This document shows positions 27,524-35,073 of a DNA stretch of 61,321 nucleotides, piece by piece. Position 1 is the stretch's first letter. Every line of letters starts with the position of its first letter. This DNA comes from a bacterium. Lineage in GTDB: Bacteria > Patescibacteriota > Patescibacteriia > Patescibacteriales > XYC2-FULL-47-12. The notes under the pieces are model-generated. The model ran no database searches. It saw nothing but the letters and a program-made list of their open reading frames with translations, and was not told the DNA's origin. Location of the stretch: NCBI GenBank assembly GCA_030698385.1, contig JAUYLZ010000052.1:1-61321 (forward strand), in the 5' to 3' direction. A program made the translations under genes and the position numbers.

Positions 27524-28644
27524 GTACAAATAAAAAAGTTAAAAAAATTGCAATATTTTGTGATTTTTTAAGCGCACTTGGCGGTTGTGAATATTATAAT
27601 GTTTTATTAGCAAAATGTTTAAAGGAGAATGGGATAGAAGTAAGGTTGTATATTGGGGAAAGACCAGTATTACATTATTGGATAAATGAATTAAAATCTT
27701 CTAATATTTTTTATAGAACGCCGCATATTTTTCATAAAAATTTAGAAGAAAGGAATATTGAAAAAAAATTTGTTTCTAATTATGTAGATGAAATTAATAT
27801 ATGGTCACCAGATGTAATACATACCCATCCATTCGGAAAATTAACAATATCATGGCTGGAAAATAAATTTTCTAAAAAAGATATACCAATAGTTGTAACA
27901 GAATATACAACGCCATCAAACAACACTTCTCATTGGTTTGACAAGGAATATATAAAATACCTTAAAAAGGTTTCTATATATATTGCGACTTGTCAAGCAG
28001 TTGAGGATGGTATAAAAAAATACTTTCATTTCAAAGGTAAAATTGTAAAAATACCACACTTAGTAGTGGATAGTAAAATTGAGAAAGTCAATTTAAATAA
28101 TATATATTCCATGGCTTTTTTAGGAAGACTTTCTCCGGAAAAGGGAGTGTCTTCTTTAATTCTTGCTTGGAATTTTTTAATTCAGAAAGTTCCTCAAGCA
28201 AAATTGCATATCTATGGAGGGGGTAACGCAGAAGGTTATTTAAAAGGTTTGGTTAAAAGTCTTAATTTAGAAAATTCTATAATTTTTGAAGGGTTGTATA
28301 AGCCTTATGTCGGTATAAATGAAGTTGTAAAAAAGCATTTAATTTTTATTCAACCATCTCATTTTGAGAGCATACCAACTACAATAATTGAGCTAATGTT
28401 GAGACAACGAGTTGTTATTGCTTCCAATGTTGGAGGTATTCCAGAATTAATAAAAAAACAGAGTGGTTATATTTATAAAAATGGGTCTGTAGAATCTTTG
28501 GCTGTAAAGATAATAAATGTCTTATTAAATAAGAGAAATTTAGAAAAAATTGCAGTTAATGCAAGGAACTCAGTATTAAAAAAATACAATATTAAAATCA
28601 ATGTTAATAAAGTTATTAAATTATATAATAGTTTAATTAATTAA
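27520..28644 (+). CDS. GT4-family glycosyltransferase
   Basis: A 374-residue GT-B glycosyltransferase: start IAIFCDFLSALGGCEYYNVL, donor-site half with MAFLGRLSPEKGVSSLILAW and FEGLYKPYVGINEV, and the C-terminal HFESIPTTIIELMLRQRVVI motif holding two glutamates. Translationally coupled to the NSUN-like gene. It would attach a sugar to the product of the operon or to a surface acceptor. Confidence 0.88.
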   Translation: MSTNKKVKKIAIFCDFLSALGGCEYYNVLLAKCLKENGIEVRLYIGERPVLHYWINELKSSNIFYRTPHIFHKNLEERNIEKKFVSNYVDEINIWSPDVIHTHPFGKLTISWLENKFSKKDIPIVVTEYTTPSNNTSHWFDKEYIKYLKKVSIYIATCQAVEDGIKKYFHFKGKIVKIPHLVVDSKIEKVNLNNIYSMAFLGRLSPEKGVSSLILAWNFLIQKVPQAKLHIYGGGNAEGYLKGLVKSLNLENSIIFEGLYKPYVGINEVVKKHLIFIQPSHFESIPTTIIELMLRQRVVIASNVGGIPELIKKQSGYIYKNGSVESLAVKIINVLLNKRNLEKIAVNARNSVLKKYNIKINVNKVIKLYNSLIN

Positions 28645-28654
28645 AGGTAAAAAT

Positions 28655-29233
28655 ATTAATAAAAAAGTAAAAATTAAAATTATTGTAGCAATGGGAAAAA
28701 ATAGAGAAATAGGAATAAATTTCAATAATACTTATAAATTGCCTAATTGGATTTTACCAGAAGATATAAGCCGTTTTCTAAAAAAGACGGAGAATCATCC
28801 GGTAATAATAGGCAGGAAGACTTTAGAAGCTATATTATCTCAAACTAAAGACAGGTGCCCATATCCAAATAGGTTAAATATTGTTTTGACACGAAATAAA
28901 AATTATAAGTACGTACAAGGTATTTTTTATGTAAGAAGTTTTAATGACGCGATTAATGAAGCAAAAAAAAGAATGCCAAATAAAGATATCTACATACTTG
29001 GTGGCGCTGAGGTTTATAAGTATTTTTTGGATATCGCAGACATTCTTGATATAACAAAAGTAAATGGTACATTCAATGAAGCGAATGTTTTTTTTCCAAA
29101 GATTAATTGGAGTAATTGGATTTTAATTGAAGATAAAAAGGGGGTAGAAAAAATTGAGTCTGTAGATGGGTTAGGAAAAGACATAATTCAAAGCCATGTC
29201 TATCGATTCATGGTGTATAAAAGAAAAAAATAG
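28655..29233 (+). CDS. folA: Dihydrofolate reductase, probable ATT start
   Basis: 192 residues with the ATT start. Reduces dihydrofolate or a dihydropterin with NADPH. Seen: IKIIVAMGKNREIG (first strand), WILPEDISRF with the substrate Asp, HPVIIGRKTLEAI (cofactor) and IYILGGAEVYKYFL. The first ATG (28691) would cut off the first beta strand, which lines the active site. The frame upstream is open to 28637 and has no ATG, GTG or TTG, only ATT codons. AAAGG at 28643-28647 is 7 nt before ATT 28655, which is the best-placed start. It is the last gene of the island. Confidence 0.87.
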   Translation: MNKKVKIKIIVAMGKNREIGINFNNTYKLPNWILPEDISRFLKKTENHPVIIGRKTLEAILSQTKDRCPYPNRLNIVLTRNKNYKYVQGIFYVRSFNDAINEAKKRMPNKDIYILGGAEVYKYFLDIADILDITKVNGTFNEANVFFPKINWSNWILIEDKKGVEKIESVDGLGKDIIQSHVYRFMVYKRKK

Positions 29234-29242
29234 TTTTTGTTA

Positions 29243-29278
29243 ACAAAAAAAACGTTCTGTTTGAAAACGTTTTTTTTG
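29243..29278. terminator. Bidirectional terminator between folA and clpB
   Basis: AAAAAAAACGTT and AACGTTTTTTTT pair around CTGTTTGAA or similar. A-run on one side and T-run on the other serve both convergent genes. Confidence 0.8.
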
Positions 29279-29291
29279 TACTTATTAATTG

Positions 29292-31946
29292 TTATTGCAC
29301 CTTCATCGCCACTTTTTCTTTGTCCAAAATAATTTCAACTTTGTCGTTGTTTTTGATAGTGCCTTCAATGATTTGCAGGGCGAGTTCGTCCAAAATTTTA
29401 TTCTGAATCACGCGCTTAAGCGGACGGGCGCCAAAGGTGAGATCATAGCCTTCTTTGGCCAGCATGCGCTTAATATTGTCTTTGAAGCTGATTTTAATAT
29501 TTTTTGCGGCTAGTCTGTTTTGTACTTTGGATAATTCCAGGTCAACAATCTTGGTCAGAATTTTTTCAGTCAGAGATTTGAAGATGATTATTTCATCAAT
29601 ACGGTTGAGAAATTCCAGTTTGAAGTGGTTTTTCAAAATATCCATGATTTTATCACGCATCTCGTTTTGCCGGTCACTTTCCGCTTTTTGCTTGTCTTGC
29701 GTATCAGCAAAACCGATTGAATAGTCTTGGATTACTTTGTTGCCAAGATTGGAGGTCATGATGATGATGGTATTTTTGAAGTTCACGATTCGGCCTTTGG
29801 AGTCAGTTAAGCGTCCGTCATCGAGAATCTGCAGCAAAATATTAAATACCTCCGGATGGGCTTTTTCCACCTCATCAAATAGTATGACACTATATGGTTT
29901 GCGGCGCACTTTTTCAGTCAGCTGTCCGCCTTCATCATGGCCGACATAGCCGGGCGGGGAACCGATTATTTTGGCGACTGAATGCTGTTCCATAAATTCC
30001 GACATATCCATGCGGATCATCGCGTCAGCGTTATTGAACATAAAGTCAGCTAGCGCTTTGGCTAGTTCTGTTTTGCCAACGCCGGTCGGTCCGACAAATA
30101 GAAATGAGCCGATTGGCCGTCCGACTTCATTAATACCGGCGCGGGAGCGCCTGATTGCGTTGGCAACGGATTTGATAGCGCTGTCTTGCCCGATAACTCG
30201 ATTGCTTAGCTTCTGCTCAATTTTTGCCAGTTTTGAAGTCTCGCTTTCCAGCATTTTGTTTATGGGAATGCCGGTCCAGCGCGATACAACCATGGCAATA
30301 TCTTCTTCATCAATTTCTTCTTTTAGAATCGCTTGGCCGGATTGCTGGATTTTGAATAACTTAGCCTCATTGACCTCAATATTTTTTTGCAGTTTTGGAA
30401 TATGTGAATAGCGAATTTCAGCTACTTTGTTCAGATCGCCGGCGTTTTGCAGCCGGTCAGCTTCTTTTTTGTTTTCCTCAATTTTTTTCTTGTCGTCGCG
30501 AATAGCGCTGATAATATCTTTTTCATTTTTCCAATGGATCTCAAGCTGTCTGGCTTCTTCTTTTAGCTCGTTTAGTTTTTTGGCAATGTTGCGAATTGTC
30601 GCTTGATTTTTTTTCTTAGAATCAACGTTGATAGAAGGTTCCTTGTTTTCTTTTTCAATGCCGGCGCGCTCAATTTCCAGACGAGTGATATCGCGTTTTA
30701 ATTTATCCAAATTTTCAGGCATGGAGTCTATTTCCATCCGTAGAGCGCTAGTCGCTTCATCAATTAGGTCAACGGCTTTGTCGGGCAAAAAACGATCGGT
30801 AATATAGCGCTGTGAGAGTTCGGCAGCGGCAATTATTGCTTTGTCCGTGATGCGGACGCCGTGAAAAACTTCGTATCTTTCTTTAATGCCGCGCAGAATA
30901 GCAATGCTGTCATTAACCGTCGGTTCACTGACATAAACAGGCTGAAAACGCCGTTCCAGCGCGGCATCGCGTTCAATGTATTTTTGATATTCTCTGGGTG
31001 TAGTCGCGCCGACAGCATGCAGTTCGCCGCGGGCCAGGGGCGGTTTTAACATATTAGACGCGTCCAACGCGCCTTCGGTGGCGCCGGCTCCGACGAGAGT
31101 ATGAAGTTCATCAATGAATAGAATGACTTTGCCATTTTGCGCTCTTATCTCTTTTAAAACCGCTTTTAACCTATCTTCGAATTCGCCGCGAAACTTTGCT
31201 CCCGCCAGCAGTGAGCCCAGATCAAGGCTGATTAATTCTTTGTTTTTTAAAGTTTCCGGAACATCGCCGGCGATAATACGCTGAGCCAGCCCCTCGATAA
31301 TAGCGGTTTTTCCCGTGCCGGCCTCGCCGATTAAAACCGGATTATTTTTGGTACGGCGCGATAGAACTTGCATGACGCGGCGGATTTCGTCATCACGGCC
31401 GATGACCGGATCGAGTTTTTGATCCCGCGCCATTTTAGTCAGATTGGTAGCATATTTTTCTAACGCCTGAAATTTTGCTTCCGGCTCCGGATCGGTAATA
31501 CGCTGGTTGCCGCGGACATCTTTTAATATTTTAAGCACCTCGTTGTATGAAATATTGGAGTTTTCTAGAATAAACTTTGCCGGCGTGCGAACATTAAGCA
31601 AAGACAAAAATAAATGCTCAGTTGAAATAAATTCGTCGCCCATTTTATCAGCCTCTTTTTTTGACTCATTCAAAATATTGGCGACTTCCGGCGTACCCTG
31701 AACCGTACCGGTGGTGTTTTCAATCGGCGCTTTGGGAAGATGATCTATTTCAGAAATCACATCTTGTTTGAGCGCGTCAACATCAAGATTTAATTTGTCC
31801 AGAACAGTTTTTACCAAACTCTCCGGTTGGATAATCAGGGAATAGAGAAGATGGGTAGCGGATATTTGCTGCTGGCCATTGTCCAGAGCAATATTTTGCG
31901 CAACGATTAAGGCCTCTTGGGACTTGGTAGTTAATTTATTTAACAT
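29292..31946 (-). CDS. clpB: ClpB disaggregase
   Basis: An 884-residue Hsp100 ATPase that pulls proteins out of aggregates with DnaK. N-domain 1-145, NBD1 with Walker [11 protein letters not shown] and Walker [10 protein letters not shown], a coiled-coil M-domain about 400-530, NBD2 with [14 protein letters not shown] and the sensor region [10 protein letters not shown], then [16 protein letters not shown] C-domain motifs. Full length for the family. Controlled by a CIRCE operator and a consensus promoter. Its 3' end is the integration point of the AT-rich island. Confidence 0.97.
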   Translation of the reverse strand: MLNKLTTKSQEALIVAQNIALDNGQQQISATHLLYSLIIQPESLVKTVLDKLNLDVDALKQDVISEIDHLPKAPIENTTGTVQGTPEVANILNESKKEADKMGDEFISTEHLFLSLLNVRTPAKFILENSNISYNEVLKILKDVRGNQRITDPEPEAKFQALEKYATNLTKMARDQKLDPVIGRDDEIRRVMQVLSRRTKNNPVLIGEAGTGKTAIIEGLAQRIIAGDVPETLKNKELISLDLGSLLAGAKFRGEFEDRLKAVLKEIRAQNGKVILFIDELHTLVGAGATEGALDASNMLKPPLARGELHAVGATTPREYQKYIERDAALERRFQPVYVSEPTVNDSIAILRGIKERYEVFHGVRITDKAIIAAAELSQRYITDRFLPDKAVDLIDEATSALRMEIDSMPENLDKLKRDITRLEIERAGIEKENKEPSINVDSKKKNQATIRNIAKKLNELKEEARQLEIHWKNEKDIISAIRDDKKKIEENKKEADRLQNAGDLNKVAEIRYSHIPKLQKNIEVNEAKLFKIQQSGQAILKEEIDEEDIAMVVSRWTGIPINKMLESETSKLAKIEQKLSNRVIGQDSAIKSVANAIRRSRAGINEVGRPIGSFLFVGPTGVGKTELAKALADFMFNNADAMIRMDMSEFMEQHSVAKIIGSPPGYVGHDEGGQLTEKVRRKPYSVILFDEVEKAHPEVFNILLQILDDGRLTDSKGRIVNFKNTIIIMTSNLGNKVIQDYSIGFADTQDKQKAESDRQNEMRDKIMDILKNHFKLEFLNRIDEIIIFKSLTEKILTKIVDLELSKVQNRLAAKNIKISFKDNIKRMLAKEGYDLTFGARPLKRVIQNKILDELALQIIEGTIKNNDKVEIILDKEKVAMKVQ
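29300..29348 (-). repeat. 49-bp direct repeat, right copy (true clpB 3' end)
   Basis: Differs from 20839-20887 at a single position (T for C at 29340). Here it is the functional end of clpB; the other copy is the detached one. Confidence 0.9.
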
Positions 31947-31979
31947 AGAAGTTGTTTGAATTAAAAGTTTAGTATTAAA

Positions 31980-32006
31980 TTAGCACTCTACTTTTAAGAC
32001 TGCTAA
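31980..32006. promoter_or_regulatory. CIRCE operator (HrcA binding site)
   Basis: TTAGCACTC, 9 bp, GACTGCTAA; the consensus right arm is GAGTGCTAA, so there is one mismatch. It lies 34 bp before the clpB start and covers the expected transcription start, so HrcA would repress clpB until heat stress. Confidence 0.88.
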
Positions 32007-32010
32007 TTTT

Positions 32011-32039
32011 ATTATAAAAGTCTTTAAAAATTTTGTCAA
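32011..32039 (-). promoter_or_regulatory. Consensus promoter of clpB
   Basis: On the minus strand TTGACA (plus 32034-32039), 17 bp, TATAAT (plus 32011-32016): an exact sigma-70 consensus immediately upstream of CIRCE. No sign of a separate heat-shock sigma promoter. Confidence 0.88.
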
Positions 32040-32044
32040 AAAAT

Positions 32045-32073
32045 TCAACCATCTGTTTGGTTGATTTTTTTTT
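32045..32073. terminator. Orphan terminator-like hairpin
   Basis: TCAACCA, loop TCTGTT, TGGTTGA, then nine T on the plus strand and a shorter T-run on the minus strand. It stands between two divergent promoters with no gene ending at it, so it may insulate clpB or be a relic. Confidence 0.6.
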
Positions 32074-32152
32074 AAATAATATGTGAAAATGTTATTAAAA
32101 TAAGTTTTTTTATTTAATATTAGTTAAATAGTATCAATATATAAAAAAACAG

Positions 32153-32181
32153 TTGACTTATTTTTATAATTATGATATACT
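32153..32181 (+). promoter_or_regulatory. Promoter of the sigma-region-4 protein gene
   Basis: TTGACT (32153-32158), 17 bp, TATACT (32176-32181), 57 bp upstream of the start codon. The 31947-32238 gap otherwise holds only CIRCE, the clpB promoter and the orphan hairpin. Confidence 0.75.
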
Positions 32182-32238
32182 TTGGGTAAATTAATAACTC
32201 AATTCGATGTGATGCTTGGATTGAACTATTAAAAAACT

Positions 32239-33444
32239 ATGGAAAATAAATCAATTTTGGAAACAATTTTGGACTCAAACGTACAGGAGGAAGCTTCAAT
32301 TCTTGACAGTCAGCTTATTTTGGAGAATTTGTTTAGCGCCTTGCGTGAAAAAGAGCAGGATATTATCCGACAGCGTTTCGGTTTGTTTAATAATGACAAA
32401 GTAACGCTTGAAGCGATTGGAAAATCCTACAACCTTACTCGTGAGCGCATTCGACAGATTGAAAACTTCGCGATTAATAAAATTCGCAAACACGACGAGT
32501 TTATTAGATGGACTGCCAGTTTGAAGCATATAATTAACTCCTTGCTTGAAGAGCATGGCGGCATTGTTGAGCGGCAGTATTTAATTGATAACCTAAGCTA
32601 TCTGTCTTTGCTGGCAAATAGCGAACAAAAATTATCACTTGAGGTATTACGCAACCATTATGATTTTATATTATCAAAACTCTTAGCTGATCATTTTGAT
32701 TACGTCAAAGAGAATGATTATTACCATAGCCTTTGGAAGCTAAAATATTCTGAAATTGATCATCTTAAAGAGTTATTGGTGATGCTTTTAACCAAATTAA
32801 AAGACATGGAAATAGTATTGCCAACTCACGAGATTATTAAATTAATCAAAGACAGTGATGAATACAAAAGACACAATGATCGTTTAAATGTGAGCAACAA
32901 CTTTGATATCTCCCCAGTTATCAAAAGCGAACGTTACAACGAAGACTTTAATCTTATCAATGAAAATAAATCTTTGTATTCATTACTGCGTTCCAGTAAG
33001 AATCTTAAGCAGAATAAGTTTGGATTTTGGGGTTTGACCGACTGGTCTGAAATTATACCAAAAACCATTAACCATAAAATTTATCTAATTTTAAAACATG
33101 AAGGCAAGCCGCTTCATTTCAAAGAAATCGCTAATCGCATCAATGAAATTAGCTTTGACCACAAGCGCGCTAATCCAGCTACCGTTCACAATGAATTGAT
33201 TCTGGATGACAAATACATTTTGATCGGCCGGGGAATTTACGCTCTCAAAGAATGGGGCTATTCAAACGGAACTGTTACGGATGTTGTCGCTAGTGTTATT
33301 AAAGAAGCTGGTCGGCCGCTGACCAAAGATGAAATTATTGAAAAAGTCATGGACAAGCGCTTGGTGAAAAGAGCCACAATTAATTTGGCGCTGATGGACA
33401 AGACCCGCTTCAACAAAGAGGGCGATAAATATCAGACTAGTTAA
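32239..33444 (+). CDS. Sigma-70 region 4-like protein with HARE-type winged helix
   Basis: 401 residues. Residues about 25-85 match sigma-70 region 4, including the -35-reading helix-turn-helix (LEAIGKSYNLTRERIRQIE). No region 2 (the -10/core-binding part) exists, so it is not a complete sigma factor. Residues about 285-345 (LKHEGKPLHFKEIANRINEI) resemble a HARE-HTH winged helix, with a further winged-helix-like segment at the C-terminus (VIKEAGRPLTKDEIIEKVMD). Likely a DNA-binding regulator that contacts promoters or polymerase. Single gene with its own promoter and terminator. Confidence 0.8.
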   Translation: MENKSILETILDSNVQEEASILDSQLILENLFSALREKEQDIIRQRFGLFNNDKVTLEAIGKSYNLTRERIRQIENFAINKIRKHDEFIRWTASLKHIINSLLEEHGGIVERQYLIDNLSYLSLLANSEQKLSLEVLRNHYDFILSKLLADHFDYVKENDYYHSLWKLKYSEIDHLKELLVMLLTKLKDMEIVLPTHEIIKLIKDSDEYKRHNDRLNVSNNFDISPVIKSERYNEDFNLINENKSLYSLLRSSKNLKQNKFGFWGLTDWSEIIPKTINHKIYLILKHEGKPLHFKEIANRINEISFDHKRANPATVHNELILDDKYILIGRGIYALKEWGYSNGTVTDVVASVIKEAGRPLTKDEIIEKVMDKRLVKRATINLALMDKTRFNKEGDKYQTS

Positions 33445-33470
33445 ATAAAATTAAAACTCTAAAAAAGACA

Positions 33471-33500
33471 AAAAATCCACTTATAACCGGTGGGTTTTTT
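33471..33500 (+). terminator. Terminator after the sigma-region-4 gene
   Basis: AATCCAC and GTGGGTT (one G-T pair) around a short loop, followed by a T-run. Confidence 0.65.
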
Positions 33501-33502
33501 GT

Positions 33503-33532
33503 TTGCTGAAAATTCACAAAATATGGTATAAT
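33503..33532 (+). promoter_or_regulatory. Promoter of the conjugation-like ATPase pair
   Basis: TTGCTG, 18 bp, TATAAT at 33527-33532 with an extended -10 TG one base upstream. Confidence 0.65.
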
Positions 33533-33570
33533 ATATTTAATTAACTAAAAGATTAACATCTATTTACAAG

Positions 33571-35061
33571 ATGGATATTGTAGTAAATTTTGAAAATTTA
33601 TATCGACTGTTACTGTTGCCGGCAGATCAGCTGATGGCCAAGTTTTTTATTAGCGTTGGCTGGATACCGATATTTGGAGTGATTATTTATGGCATTTACT
33701 TGGTATGGGTGGATTATCGGCAGGGATTATACGCGGATCGGCGGGAATTTATGCTCTTAGCCATAGATGTCCCCACGGCAAACGAACAAGGTCCGAAGGC
33801 GGTTGAGCAGATGTTCGCGCATTTGGCCGGCGCGCATAGCAGTATTAATTTGATTGAGAAGTATTGGGATGGCAAAACTCAAGATACTTTTAGTTTTGAA
33901 ATCGTCAGTATTGAAGGCTATACGCAGTTTATCATTCGCACGGAAAAGAAGTACCGTGATTTTATTGAATCCATAATTTACGCTCAGTATGGCCAGGCGG
34001 AAATCGCCGAAGTTGAAGATTACGCGCAAAAAGCGCCGGATGAGTTTCCAGACGAGAACTACAATATTTGGGGCGGCGAGTGGACTTTTACCAGACCACA
34101 GGTTTATCCATTCAAAACTTACATAGATTTTGAGGACAAGGTAGCACAAGAATTCAAAGATCCAATGGCTGTATTGATGGAGTTATTCGGCGGTCTGCGA
34201 AAAGGCGAACAATGCTGGCTGCAGTTCATCATTAAACCGACTGGTTTTGAGTGGGAGGCGCAAGGAGCTGAAGAAATATCAAAAGTAATCGGCGAGAAAA
34301 AACCAAAAAAGATGTTTTTGGTTGACAGGCTGGCTGAGATGTTAAGCAAATTTAGTGATTTTGTCGTCGCGGCCGTTGTGCCGGAAGGCGGCTGGCTGCC
34401 AAACAAAGAAGATTTAAAAGAAGTCAGTATGATAAATCTGAAGCCGGCGCAAAAGAAAGCAATTGAAGCAATACAGCAAAAAGTTTCAAAAATAGGTTTT
34501 GAAGTAAAGACAAGATTCCTTTACTTTGCCGAAAATGAAATTTTTGATAAAACTCGAGGAAGTTCATTTGTCGGCTATATGAAGCAGTTCAGCAATGAAG
34601 ATCTTAACGCGCTGAAGCCGGACATGGTCAAAACCGTAACTACCGCGGTCTATCTATGGACAAAATCACGAGTTAACGCGCGCAAGCGAAGGTTGATATC
34701 AGCCTACAAAAATCGCAGCGCTTGGCAGGGGCTTTATCCGCAAATATACAATATTGAGGAGTTGGCCACATTGTGGCATTTTCCGGTTGAAGAACAGGTT
34801 ACCGCGCCGATGCTGCAAAAAGTCACCTCTCGAAAGTCAGAGGCGCCGAGCTATTTGCCGGTCGAGGGCAGCAGCAGTGATTTTGCGTCTGATTTGTCCG
34901 CGGAAAGCGATATGGAAAAAGATGAAATTTTTTCACCGGCTCAATCTTTGGCGCCTGATGATTTTCCTAAATTTAAAGATGACAAAGTTGGATCGGAAAA
35001 AAAGGCGAGCATTAGAGAAATCATTGATGCGGGTCCGCCAAGTAATTTACCAATCGGTTAA
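33571..35061 (+). CDS. Membrane partner of a VirD4/TraG-like ATPase
   Basis: 496 residues, not a named family by eye. One transmembrane helix at about residues 25-46, then a long cytoplasmic part with two alpha/beta halves (about 50-220 and 225-370) and an acidic Ser-rich C-terminus. It is 12 nt upstream of a coupling-type ATPase, and such pairs are common in Patescibacteria. I infer that it anchors the ATPase at the membrane, perhaps in a DNA-uptake or secretion device. Confidence 0.7.
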   Translation: MDIVVNFENLYRLLLLPADQLMAKFFISVGWIPIFGVIIYGIYLVWVDYRQGLYADRREFMLLAIDVPTANEQGPKAVEQMFAHLAGAHSSINLIEKYWDGKTQDTFSFEIVSIEGYTQFIIRTEKKYRDFIESIIYAQYGQAEIAEVEDYAQKAPDEFPDENYNIWGGEWTFTRPQVYPFKTYIDFEDKVAQEFKDPMAVLMELFGGLRKGEQCWLQFIIKPTGFEWEAQGAEEISKVIGEKKPKKMFLVDRLAEMLSKFSDFVVAAVVPEGGWLPNKEDLKEVSMINLKPAQKKAIEAIQQKVSKIGFEVKTRFLYFAENEIFDKTRGSSFVGYMKQFSNEDLNALKPDMVKTVTTAVYLWTKSRVNARKRRLISAYKNRSAWQGLYPQIYNIEELATLWHFPVEEQVTAPMLQKVTSRKSEAPSYLPVEGSSSDFASDLSAESDMEKDEIFSPAQSLAPDDFPKFKDDKVGSEKKASIREIIDAGPPSNLPIG

Positions 35062-35073
35062 ATTAATTAAATT

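Larger units (their letters stand above)
20839..29348 (+). mobile_element. Putative integrated island flanked by clpB 3'-end repeats
   Basis: About 8.4 kb between two 49-bp direct repeats that are both the clpB 3' end. The inside is visibly AT-richer than both flanks. It reads as one plus-strand operon of nine genes with its own promoter at the left and terminator at the right. Elements that integrate into the 3' end of a gene and restore it leave exactly this pattern. No integrase, transposase or att-like core other than the repeats is seen inside. The nearest tyrosine recombinase (48283) is better explained as the chromosome-dimer Xer enzyme. Confidence 0.6.
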
